Positions 7,642 through 16,406 of a stretch of DNA of 64,000 bases are shown here, piece after piece (position 1 is the first letter of the stretch; the number at the start of each line of letters is the position of its first letter). The translations under genes were made by a program, and so were the position numbers. The stretch is from Candidatus Pseudobacter hemicellulosilyticus (GTDB taxonomy: Bacteria; Bacteroidota; Bacteroidia; Chitinophagales; Chitinophagaceae): contig CP119311.1 in NCBI GenBank assembly GCA_029202545.1, forward strand, positions 5,704,001 to 5,768,000, written 5' to 3'. The notes below the pieces were generated by a model, which worked only from the letters and a program-made list of their open reading frames with translations, ran no database searches and was not told the DNA's origin.

Positions 7642-10600
7642 ATGTGCAAGTTTTCCCATTTACACGTCCATACCCAGTTCTCCCTGCTGGATGGGGCCGC
7701 CTCCATCCAGAGCCTGTATAAAAAAGCCGTCAAGGACAATATGCCCGCCATTGCTATTACCGACCACGGTAATATGTTTGGCGCCTTTGAATTTGTGGCC
7801 GAAGCCTATAAACACAAGAATGACGACGGCAGCCTCAAGGTAAAACCGATTGTGGGCTGCGAATTCTATGTAGTGGAAGACCGGCACCGCAAAGTGTTCT
7901 CCAAAGAGCAGCGTGACCAACGCTACCACCAGGTGCTGCTGGCCAAGAACGCCACCGGTTACCAGAACCTCGTCAAGCTGACCTCCCTCGGTTATATTGA
8001 GGGTATGTACAGTAAATATCCCCGGATCGACAAAGAACTGATCCTGAAATACCACGAAGGACTGATTGCTACCACCTGCTGTATCGGCGCCTATGTTCCC
8101 CAGACCATCCTCCATGATGGCGAGGAAAAGGCCGAGAAGGAATTCAAATGGTGGCTGGACCTCTTCGGGGAAGATTTTTTTATCGAGATCCAGCGGCACG
8201 ACATCAAAGAGCAGCTCCTGATCAACCAGGTGCTCCTGAAATTTGCCAAAAAGTATAATGTGCCCGTGATTGCCACCAACGACAGTCACTATACCGACCA
8301 GGACGATTATAACGCCCACGATATCCTTCTCTGCATCAACACCGGTGAAAAGAAAAGCACACTTGGCTATGACGATTTCGTGAATGATGATGCGCAGGTG
8401 AAAGCACGCCGTTTCAAATTCCCGAACGACCAGTTCTATTTCAAGACCTCTGAGGAGATGAAAAAGCTCTTCAGCGATATCCCCGAATCCATCGACAATA
8501 CCAATATGATCGTGGACCGGGTGGAACTGCTGAACCTTAAAAAAGATATCCTGCTGCCCGCCTTCCCCCTGCCAAAAGAATTCCAGGTTACGGAAGACAG
8601 CAACCTCAACCAGTGGGAATTCCTTAAGCACCTGACCCATGAAGGCGCACGCGATCGCTATGTGGACATTACACCGGATATACAGGAGCGGCTGGACTTT
8701 GAGCTGTTCACCATCAAGACCATGGGTTTTGCCGGTTACTTCCTTATTGTGAGCGACTTTATCAAGGCCGGCCGGGAACGCGGTGTATTTATCGGCCCCG
8801 GTCGTGGTTCCGCCGCAGGCAGCGCAGTAGCCTACTGTATCGGCATCACCAATATTGACCCCATCAAGTACAACCTGCTGTTTGAACGTTTTCTGAACCC
8901 CGACCGGAAGTCCATGCCGGATATTGATACGGACTTCGATGATGAAGGCCGTCAGAAAGTGATCGACTATGTAGTAGACAAATATGGCAAGAGCCAGGTA
9001 GCCCAGATCATTACCTATGGCACCATGGCCGCCAAAATGAGTATTAAGGACGTGGCGCGTGCGCTGGACCTGCCCCTGGCAGAATCCAACGCCCTGGCCA
9101 AACTGGTGCCGGACAAACCGGGCATTGAGCTGGGCCGTGTACTCCATGCCCCTATCACCGCCAAAGAAGGGGAGAAATCACTGGAAGATAAAGAAGGCCT
9201 CGGCCCGGACGACCTGGAAAATGTGCGCCGGATCCGCGAGGTCTATAAAAGCGATACTCTCAACGGTTCCGTACTGCATGAGGCCGAAAGGCTGGAAGGT
9301 TCCGTCCGCAATACCGGTATCCATGCGGCAGGCATCATCATTGCCCCCAGGGACCTGACAGACCTGATCCCCGTATCCACCGCCAAGGACTCCAGCCTCT
9401 GGGTTACCCAGTTTGAAGGCAGTATCATTGAAGACGCCGGTGTTATCAAGATGGACTTCCTGGGTCTGAAGACCCTCACCATCATCAAGAATGCGCTGCA
9501 GATGATCCGGGAGAACCATGGTGTGGACATTGTGATCGATGATATTTCCCTGACGGATGAAAAGACCTACGAGATCTACCAGCGAGCCGATACTGTAGGT
9601 ACGTTCCAGTTTGAAAGTCCCGGTATGCAGAAATACCTCCGGGAACTGAAACCTGACCAGTTTGCGGACCTTATTGCCATGAACGCCCTGTACCGCCCCG
9701 GTCCGCTGGCCTATATCCCTAACTTCATTGATCGTAAGCACGGCCGGGAGCCCATCACCTATGACCTCCCGGAAATGGAGGAATACCTGCAGGAAACCTA
9801 CGGGATCACCGTATACCAGGAACAGGTAATGTTGCTGGCCCAGAAAATAGCCGGCTTCAGTAAGGGGGATGCGGACGTACTGCGGAAAGCCATGGGTAAA
9901 AAGCAGAAGTCCGTACTGGATAAAATGAAGACCCAGTTTGTGAAAGGCGCCTCCGAAAAAGGACACCCGACCGATAAGCTGGAGAAGATCTGGACCGACT
10001 GGGAAGCGTTTGCCCAGTACGCGTTCAACAAATCGCACTCTACGTGCTATGCCTTTGTAGCCTACCAGACGGCCTATCTCAAAGCCCACTACCCTTCCGA
10101 ATATATGGCCGCGGTACTGAATAACGCCGGCAGCCTGGAAAAGATCACCTTCTTCATGGAAGAATGTAAGCGGATGGGCTTAAAAGTACTGGGTCCGGAT
10201 ATCAACGAATCCAAGAAAGGTTTTGCCGTGAACAAGGTGGGCGATATCCGCTTTGGTCTCGGTGGACTGAAAGGTGTGGGCGAAGCCGCCGTGGAAGGCG
10301 TTATTGCCGAGCGCGAGATGAACGGCCATTTCAGCACCATCTATGATATGATCAAAAGGATCAACCAGCGGACGGTGAACAAGAAAACACTGGAAAGCCT
10401 GGTCTATGCCGGCGCTTTTGATTGTTTCAAGGAACTGCACCGGGCGCAATATTTCCATACGCCGCCCGGTGATACCAGCACCGGCCTGGAAAAGATCATC
10501 CGCTATGGCAATATCCTGCAGGCTGAAAACAACAGCGCTTCCAATACCCTCTTTGGCGCTATGCCAACGGTACTGGATATCCAGCTGCCCAAGATACCGC

Positions 10601-11310
10601 CCTGTGAAGCCTGGACGCTCACCCACCTGCTGAACCAGGAAAAGGAAGTGACGGGTATGTATATGAGCGGCCACCCGCTGGACCACTATAAATTCGAGTT
10701 GAAACATTATGGCATCAGATCGCTGGCAGAGTATAACGAGGTCCGGGATTCCGAGCTGCTGCTGGCTGCCAATAACAATAAACCGATGAAGCTTGCCGGG
10801 CTGGTCACAGATGCCCAGCACCGCGTTACCAAAACGGGTAAGAACTTCGGCAAGATCATCCTGGAGGATTATTCGGGGAACACAGAACTGCTGTTCTGGA
10901 GCAATGACTATCCCAAATTCAATACTTTTTTCCAGACGGGCCTCAACCTGCTGATATCCGGCAGCTTCCAGGCAAGGATGCGTTATAACGGTGCTGAAGG
11001 CCTCAAACAGGACGGTTTTGAGTTCAAGACCACCAGCATCACCCTGCTGGAAACGGTCAAACAACACTTTACCAAGCAGTTGATCCTGGATGTACAGGCA
11101 AGGCATATTACATCGGATATGATTGGATTTATTGAACAGAATGTTAAATCCCATCCGGGGAAAGCAGGGCTGAAATTCAATATCAGTGAGCCTAAGAACC
11201 AACTAAAGATCTGCCTGTACACACTGGCGGACGGGTTTGAACTGAATGACGAAATGACGGCCTGGTTACAGGATAAGCCGGAACTGGAGGTGCAGGTTGT
11301 CACCCTCTGA
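7642..11310 (+). CDS. dnaE: DNA polymerase III subunit alpha
   Basis: DnaE is the replicative polymerase that extends primers in the holoenzyme. The 1222-aa protein starts with a PHP domain (HLHVHTQFSLLDGAAS at residues 6-21). It continues with the PolIII alpha palm, where MPDIDTDFDDEGR (about 425-437) holds two catalytic aspartates. The GPGRGSAAGS segment precedes it, and the YRPGPL / GPGLAY-type fingers region and a helix-hairpin-helix follow. An OB-fold (KLAGLVTDAQHR onward) lies near residues 1040-1130. Length fits the Bacteroidota form without an intein. I place the start at ATG 7642, because the PHP motif begins five residues later and the upstream in-frame part (from GTG 7537) does not resemble the family. 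Confidence 0.97.
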   Translation: MCKFSHLHVHTQFSLLDGAASIQSLYKKAVKDNMPAIAITDHGNMFGAFEFVAEAYKHKNDDGSLKVKPIVGCEFYVVEDRHRKVFSKEQRDQRYHQVLLAKNATGYQNLVKLTSLGYIEGMYSKYPRIDKELILKYHEGLIATTCCIGAYVPQTILHDGEEKAEKEFKWWLDLFGEDFFIEIQRHDIKEQLLINQVLLKFAKKYNVPVIATNDSHYTDQDDYNAHDILLCINTGEKKSTLGYDDFVNDDAQVKARRFKFPNDQFYFKTSEEMKKLFSDIPESIDNTNMIVDRVELLNLKKDILLPAFPLPKEFQVTEDSNLNQWEFLKHLTHEGARDRYVDITPDIQERLDFELFTIKTMGFAGYFLIVSDFIKAGRERGVFIGPGRGSAAGSAVAYCIGITNIDPIKYNLLFERFLNPDRKSMPDIDTDFDDEGRQKVIDYVVDKYGKSQVAQIITYGTMAAKMSIKDVARALDLPLAESNALAKLVPDKPGIELGRVLHAPITAKEGEKSLEDKEGLGPDDLENVRRIREVYKSDTLNGSVLHEAERLEGSVRNTGIHAAGIIIAPRDLTDLIPVSTAKDSSLWVTQFEGSIIEDAGVIKMDFLGLKTLTIIKNALQMIRENHGVDIVIDDISLTDEKTYEIYQRADTVGTFQFESPGMQKYLRELKPDQFADLIAMNALYRPGPLAYIPNFIDRKHGREPITYDLPEMEEYLQETYGITVYQEQVMLLAQKIAGFSKGDADVLRKAMGKKQKSVLDKMKTQFVKGASEKGHPTDKLEKIWTDWEAFAQYAFNKSHSTCYAFVAYQTAYLKAHYPSEYMAAVLNNAGSLEKITFFMEECKRMGLKVLGPDINESKKGFAVNKVGDIRFGLGGLKGVGEAAVEGVIAEREMNGHFSTIYDMIKRINQRTVNKKTLESLVYAGAFDCFKELHRAQYFHTPPGDTSTGLEKIIRYGNILQAENNSASNTLFGAMPTVLDIQLPKIPPCEAWTLTHLLNQEKEVTGMYMSGHPLDHYKFELKHYGIRSLAEYNEVRDSELLLAANNNKPMKLAGLVTDAQHRVTKTGKNFGKIILEDYSGNTELLFWSNDYPKFNTFFQTGLNLLISGSFQARMRYNGAEGLKQDGFEFKTTSITLLETVKQHFTKQLILDVQARHITSDMIGFIEQNVKSHPGKAGLKFNISEPKNQLKICLYTLADGFELNDEMTAWLQDKPELEVQVVTL

Positions 11311-11341
11311 GTGACGTTTATACAGCAAAACCGGTTGGATG

Positions 11342-11349
11342 TAAATTTG
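11342..11349 (+). promoter_or_regulatory. -7 box TAAATTTG of trxA, flanked by a TTGGAT/ATCCAA dyad
   Basis: TAAATTTG is an exact -7 match 71 nt before the trxA start. TTGGAT at 11335-11340 and ATCCAA at 11353-11358 form an inverted repeat around it, which could bind a regulator; no factor can be named. GTTTA at 11316-11320 is a possible weak -33. Confidence 0.45.
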
Positions 11350-11419
11350 CATATCCAATTGGTGTAAAGCGAACCAATACAAACAGAACAAATAATTAAC
11401 TTACATTAAAATTTGATTT

Positions 11420-11737
11420 ATGGCTTTAGAATTCACAGATGCGAACTTTCAGGAGAAAGTGATTTCTTCCGGAAAACTGTCAGTTGTTGACTTTTGGGCT
11501 GAATGGTGTGGACCTTGCCGCGCTATCGGACCCGTTATTGAAGAACTCTCCAAAGAGTATTCTGAGAAAGTGAATGTAGGTAAAGTGAACGTGGACCACA
11601 ACCCACAGATCTCCATCAATTACGGCATTACTTCCATTCCTGCTATCCTGTTCATTAAAGATGGCAAAGTGGTAGACAAGCTGGTTGGCGCCCAACCGAA
11701 GGCCAACTTCGTGAAAAAGATCGAGCAGCATATCTAA
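11420..11737 (+). CDS. trxA: Thioredoxin
   Basis: The 105-aa protein is a classic thioredoxin, the small cytoplasmic dithiol carrier that reduces protein disulfides using electrons from thioredoxin reductase. The redox site WCGPC has cysteines at 30 and 33. The buried Asp in VVDFWAEWC, the cis-proline in SIPAILF, and the K-x-G-K-V strand are all present. Length is standard and no signal peptide is visible. It is a single gene with its own -7 box and a strong rho-independent terminator 45 nt after the stop. Confidence 0.97.
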   Translation: MALEFTDANFQEKVISSGKLSVVDFWAEWCGPCRAIGPVIEELSKEYSEKVNVGKVNVDHNPQISINYGITSIPAILFIKDGKVVDKLVGAQPKANFVKKIEQHI

Positions 11738-11782
11738 GCGCTCTCCTTATATCGCATCCAATCAATCGATTATAATAGTAAA

Positions 11783-11808
11783 AGCAGTCCTTTCGGGCTG
11801 CTTTTTTT
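11783..11808 (+). terminator. Rho-independent terminator of trxA
   Basis: AGCAGTCC - TTTC - GGGCTGCT forms an 8-bp stem with one G-T pair, followed by a run of seven T. Confidence 0.85.
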
Positions 11809-11833
11809 GTTTCTGCCTGACAACAACAGAAAA

Positions 11834-11857
11834 GGCCGGCGCTATACAACGCCGGCC
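11834..11857 (-). terminator. Terminator of the SusCD operon
   Basis: GGCCGGCG and CGCCGGCC form a perfect 8-bp GC stem with an 8-nt loop. On the minus strand it is followed by TTTTCTGTTG. It lies 28 nt after the stop of the last SusD gene. Confidence 0.75.
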
Positions 11858-11885
11858 CTGAATTTTGACTGAGGGTACGGTCAAC

Positions 11886-13529
11886 TTACCAGCCGGAGTT
11901 CTGGGCAATTTTACCCTGGCTGCCAGTTACCTCATTAATAGGAATGGGATATAAATACTGTTTGGGGAGAAAAGAAACATAGTCTACTGTGTGCGTACTG
12001 TAGCTAAGGGTATTGTCGCTGTTCTTCACAATCATCATACCGGTGAGGTCCTTATTCAATACCTGCTCAGCTGTTTTCCAGCGCCGCAGGTCCCAGTACC
12101 TGTGCTCTTCAAAAGCCAGCTCCAGCCGGCGTTCCAGGTGGATAGCGGCACGCATCTCTTCCTGGGTCATATTGGCCTTGAGCCCGTACAGTCCATCTGT
12201 TCCGGCGGTAATGCCGGCCCTTGCACGCAATGCTTTCAGCTGGGTATAGGCGGTTGTCTGCACATTCAGCTCGTTCTGTGCTTCTGCATAATTGAGCAGG
12301 GTCTCTGTATACCGGAAAATGGGGAATACATGGCTCTGGTTACTGTACTCGGCGCTGCTGGCAAAACTTCCCAGGAACTTACGCATGTAATAACCGGTGC
12401 GGGTTTGCCGCGCTACGCGCACGCTGGAAGCAGGATTGTCCAGGCCGCCCTGGAAGTTCTCAACAGCCCGGTTGAGCCACTGCATGCCATTATAGAATAC
12501 GGTACCGGCCAGTCGCGGGTCACGGCTATTATACGGATTGGCGGCATTGTATCCTGAACCTGCATCCCGGATAGGCTTACCATTGGCCATAGGGAAAGCA
12601 TCTACCAGGTCCTGGGTAGGACTGATATAGCCCTGGCTCACGTTAGGCGTCACATAACCCACCGGCGCATTCTGCCGTTCCAGGTCAGTATTGACCGGCG
12701 TCTGGTAGCCCAGGATGAACTCCACACTGGAGCGATTGGTAAAATGATTGACAAAGCTGGGCGCCAGGCTGTATTTGTTGAGGTCCATGACGGCTTTGGC
12801 CGCATCCGACGCCAGTTGCCACCTGGCAGGATCATTGGCAGGATTGTTCAACGGGCTGGCCGCATATAAAAGCGTCCTGCTTTTCAGCGACAGGGCGCCG
12901 GCCCGCGTAACCCGGCCCAGCTCAGTGGCAGTGACCGGATCTGTACGGAGCAGCGGCAGGATGGCGTCACATTCACTCACAATATAGTCCGCCACTTCAG
13001 CAAAGCTGTTCCTGGACACATCAATTTTATCTGCCAGGCTGTAATAACGTTCAGCCAGCAACGGAACACCACCATATCGTTTGAGTAATTCAAAATAATT
13101 CATGGCGCGTATAAAACGTACTTCCCCTTTCCAGTAGGTCTTGGTCTGCGCATCCTGCGGCACAATATCAATATTGGCCAGGAACTGGTTGGCTTTACGG
13201 ATAGCCGTATAACAGGTAGCCCACCTGCCATCAGGATTGTTGTCTGCATTCAACTGGGATTTGGACAGCCGCTCTATCTGGTTGCCATACTCCGAAGCAA
13301 TGGCATCATCGGTAGCAGCATCCAGGATACTGTTGCTGATACGGTTAAAGCCCGTGGGCAGATAACTGTACAGGTCGTTCACAAAACGGGTGGCATATAC
13401 GCCCTGCTTATCCAGTGAGTCAAAGATGAAATCACCGGTGATCCTTTCCACCGGGTACTCTTCGTATTTGGTACAGGAGAACAGGCAAGCCGCAAATCCC
13501 GTGATCAGTAAATAATGTATAGCTCTCAT
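11886..13529 (-). CDS. RagB/SusD family outer-membrane lipoprotein (second pair)
   Basis: The 547-aa protein is a SusD-type surface lipoprotein that binds ligand and lids the barrel of its SusC partner. The signal peptide ends CLFSCTKYEE, with the lipid Cys at 19. Family hallmarks include RFIRAMNYFELLKRYGGVPLL (TPR-like helix and the conserved RA..YF..L..YGGVP) and the C-terminal FEEHRYWDLRRWKTAE motif near residue 465. It is the last gene of the locus, 11 nt after its SusC, and is closed by the hairpin at 11834-11857. The ligand cannot be told from sequence. Confidence 0.93.
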   Translation of the reverse strand: MRAIHYLLITGFAACLFSCTKYEEYPVERITGDFIFDSLDKQGVYATRFVNDLYSYLPTGFNRISNSILDAATDDAIASEYGNQIERLSKSQLNADNNPDGRWATCYTAIRKANQFLANIDIVPQDAQTKTYWKGEVRFIRAMNYFELLKRYGGVPLLAERYYSLADKIDVSRNSFAEVADYIVSECDAILPLLRTDPVTATELGRVTRAGALSLKSRTLLYAASPLNNPANDPARWQLASDAAKAVMDLNKYSLAPSFVNHFTNRSSVEFILGYQTPVNTDLERQNAPVGYVTPNVSQGYISPTQDLVDAFPMANGKPIRDAGSGYNAANPYNSRDPRLAGTVFYNGMQWLNRAVENFQGGLDNPASSVRVARQTRTGYYMRKFLGSFASSAEYSNQSHVFPIFRYTETLLNYAEAQNELNVQTTAYTQLKALRARAGITAGTDGLYGLKANMTQEEMRAAIHLERRLELAFEEHRYWDLRRWKTAEQVLNKDLTGMMIVKNSDNTLSYSTHTVDYVSFLPKQYLYPIPINEVTGSQGKIAQNSGW

Positions 13530-13540
13530 ACTAATGATCT

Positions 13541-16405
13541 TTATAATTTAATCGAAACACCTCCATTAATGATTCGCTGAATGGGATACCCGTAACTGAG
13601 CGTTTCGGGATCAAACCTGTCTTCCCCGCCGCTAATGGTGAGCAGGTTGAAGCCGCTGACAAAGGCCCTGAGGCCCTTGATACCAGCTTTGGCCATCAGC
13701 CTGCCGCTGAAATTATAGCCCAGTTCCACGGTCTTCAGTCGCAGGAAATTGGCGGAACGAAGCCAGAAAGTGGAATTAACATGATTATTAACGTTAGTGC
13801 CTACTGTAAGCCTTGGATAAGTAGCGGTGGCAGCGGTCTCAGGGGTCCAGCGGCCCAGGTGGTGCGGGTATACGGATGCCAGACCGCTGTTCTGGAATTC
13901 CCATTCGCCGGTACCGGTGAGGTTTACCGTCCGGTTGCTGACACCGGAAACAAGTACATTCAGGTCAAATCCTTTGTAGGAAACACCTGCATTGATGCCG
14001 AAGAAGAGCTGCGGACGATCCGGTGCAATAGCGGTACGATCATAGAAATTGATCACCCCGTCGCCGTTGAGGTCTTTATACTTAAGATCACCGGGAACAG
14101 AGCGGTAGCCTTCTACTACCGGCCCCTGTCCTGCTCCCGTCACAAAACCATCGGCAATATAACCGTAGACCTGGTTGATGCTATTGCCTTGCGAGCCCAT
14201 CCAGGGATAAGGCTGCACGGGCTGGTCGTTGAACAGGATCTTATTTTTCTGGAAAGCAATATTACCATTGATAAAATAGCTCACACTGCCCGCCTTGTCC
14301 TGCCAGCCGGCAGTTGCTTCCACACCGGTGTATATTGTTTTACCAAGGTTTTCATCGGGGTAAGGAGCGCCCAGCAGGGCGGTATTATAGCCTCGCACCT
14401 GCATCAGGTCATAGGCCCGGTCGCGATAGTACTGTACAGAAAAAGAAGCCCGGTCTCTGAACATACCCCAATCCACACCCAGGTTCAGCTTGAGTGTTTT
14501 TTCCGTTGTCCTTGCATAGGGGATCTGGTTCTCGGTCACCCCCTGTACACCTCCCGGCGTGGCGCCAAAGTAATAGGCATTGGCATAGTTGGAGTAGGTA
14601 TACATGTAACTGTAGTAATTGGAGAACAGGAAGCCGGTCAGGCCATAGCTTGCTTTCAGTTTCAGGCTGCTCAGCAGGTTGTTCCGGCCAAAAAATGCTT
14701 CATTATGGACGTTCCAGCTGAATCCGGCAGCAGGATAAAAATCAAACCTGTCCCCTTTCCTGTACCAGTTATGGCCACTGTACGAAGTCACCAGGTCAAC
14801 AATGTACCGGTTATCATAGGCATAGGTCAGGGTAGCAATCCCGCTGCTGACCCGGAAAGGCAACTGCCCTCCCAAAGTAGAGCTGCTGTACTGGTACTGC
14901 AGGGACGCGTCCAGGGCATGCTTGCCCCAGTTCCTGGAAATGCCTGTGGCCAGGTCGAAGAAGAAATTGCCATTCCTGATATTGAGGACACGGTTGTTGG
15001 ACTGCTCGCCAATAGTGCCAAACTGGCGATAGCTGGTATCGCCGGCAGCAGAAACGTTCATTTCATAAGCGGCAAAGCTCTTGGTACGGACAAGGGTATG
15101 AATGATCTGGGAAGTATAGGAAGCAGTGCCCTGCACCCACCATCCTTTCAGTACATCGCTCAGGTCCCGTCTGAGCTTTAGGTCGGCCATACCATCGCTC
15201 ATATTGGTTTGCGAATAACCGCTCAGAGTAGACTGTCCCCACAGATTGCCCTGGTAGAACTGATTGCCGCCCAGTGATCCGTTAGGGTTCAGCAAGGGAT
15301 AGGCATTGCGTGGAACGTTAATGATGCCGTTGAAAATATTGTTCAGGCTGGGACTGCTGATGGTCAGCCTATTGGTATTGTTCCCGAATCCGAAGGAAGG
15401 AGATTCACCCGGCACCGTCCTGCGCTGGATAGCACCATAGAGGTTCAGGCTCAGCGTGGTCCTGGGCGTAATGGCAACGGCCACATTACCCCGCAGACCA
15501 AACCGCTGGTAATCGGCATTGGTACTGTAACTGCTGGAGCCCTGCTTCAGTAAACCGTCCTGGGTCATATAATCGGCCGAGAGAAAATAATTCACCATAG
15601 AGGAACTGCCGGCAGCATTCAGCACGTACCGGCTGAAAGGGGCCGAGTTCTCTACCAGCTGTTTTTTCCAGTCGTTCTCAGGATACAGGTACGGATTGGT
15701 CTTATTGGTATATGCATCAATATCCGCCTGGCTGTACTTCAGCGGCCTGCTGTCATTGGCCAGCGCTTCATTATACAGTTCCGCATACTGGGCGGCGCTG
15801 ACCTGCTCCCTTATCTTCAGCGGCTGTGCAATACCGTAATTGGCGGTAAAGTCCACATTAAAGCCGGGCTGGTCATTCTGCTTGCGGGTGGTGACCAGGA
15901 TAACACCCGGCGCTCCCCTGGCGCCAAGTGGCGCTGTAGCAATAGCATCCTTCAGCACGGTAATAGATTCCACATGCTCCGTCAGGATACTGTTCATATC
16001 CCTGGGCACCCCATCTACCAGGACCAGGGGCACCCTGTCCCGCAGGGTAAAGGAAGTACCATAATTGCCCGGTTCCCCGTTATTCTGGGTTACATTCAGG
16101 CCTGCCACCCTGCCGGCAAGGGCATTGGCAATGGAAGACAGCGGTGTTTTTTTCAGGTCGTCCCCTTTCACCACCACCAGAGATTCCGTCAGGTTATTCT
16201 TAGGTTTTTCTTTAAAGTAAAGTGATACACGCTGCGGTTTAACCATCACAACGGTAGTATCCGTCTGCGGGATGCTATCCGTATGCTGGGCGCTGGCCCA
16301 TAAAGTTCCGATGAGCAGGGAGGTTACCAGCAGCCCTTTCTGGAGACAGCGCCTGTTGTTGATCAGGCCCAGTCCATATTCTTTATGATCGATGAAGAAT
16401 TTCAT
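13541..16405 (-). CDS. SusC/RagA family TonB-linked outer-membrane protein, short form (second pair)
   Basis: This 954-aa TonB-dependent transporter forms the 22-strand barrel that imports the ligand captured by SusD. A signal peptide ends near WASAQ. After about 45 residues the plug begins directly (PLSSIANALAGRVAGLNVTQNNG and the VPLVLVDGVPRDMNSI segment). The carboxypeptidase-like beta-sandwich domain and the STN domain seen in the first SusC of this locus are both missing. The C-terminal barrel end GYPIQRIINGGVSIKL is typical. The start lies 1 nt beyond the stop codon of the preceding susD, so the two are tightly coupled. Being short, it probably takes no direct part in FecR signalling. 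Confidence 0.93.
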   Translation of the reverse strand: MKFFIDHKEYGLGLINNRRCLQKGLLVTSLLIGTLWASAQHTDSIPQTDTTVVMVKPQRVSLYFKEKPKNNLTESLVVVKGDDLKKTPLSSIANALAGRVAGLNVTQNNGEPGNYGTSFTLRDRVPLVLVDGVPRDMNSILTEHVESITVLKDAIATAPLGARGAPGVILVTTRKQNDQPGFNVDFTANYGIAQPLKIREQVSAAQYAELYNEALANDSRPLKYSQADIDAYTNKTNPYLYPENDWKKQLVENSAPFSRYVLNAAGSSSMVNYFLSADYMTQDGLLKQGSSSYSTNADYQRFGLRGNVAVAITPRTTLSLNLYGAIQRRTVPGESPSFGFGNNTNRLTISSPSLNNIFNGIINVPRNAYPLLNPNGSLGGNQFYQGNLWGQSTLSGYSQTNMSDGMADLKLRRDLSDVLKGWWVQGTASYTSQIIHTLVRTKSFAAYEMNVSAAGDTSYRQFGTIGEQSNNRVLNIRNGNFFFDLATGISRNWGKHALDASLQYQYSSSTLGGQLPFRVSSGIATLTYAYDNRYIVDLVTSYSGHNWYRKGDRFDFYPAAGFSWNVHNEAFFGRNNLLSSLKLKASYGLTGFLFSNYYSYMYTYSNYANAYYFGATPGGVQGVTENQIPYARTTEKTLKLNLGVDWGMFRDRASFSVQYYRDRAYDLMQVRGYNTALLGAPYPDENLGKTIYTGVEATAGWQDKAGSVSYFINGNIAFQKNKILFNDQPVQPYPWMGSQGNSINQVYGYIADGFVTGAGQGPVVEGYRSVPGDLKYKDLNGDGVINFYDRTAIAPDRPQLFFGINAGVSYKGFDLNVLVSGVSNRTVNLTGTGEWEFQNSGLASVYPHHLGRWTPETAATATYPRLTVGTNVNNHVNSTFWLRSANFLRLKTVELGYNFSGRLMAKAGIKGLRAFVSGFNLLTISGGEDRFDPETLSYGYPIQRIINGGVSIKL

Positions 16406-16406
16406 A

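Noticed and set aside
7660..9147. 495-codon open frame on the minus strand opposite dnaE
   Set aside because: It is the antisense shadow of a conserved gene; the translation has no family resemblance and low-complexity character.
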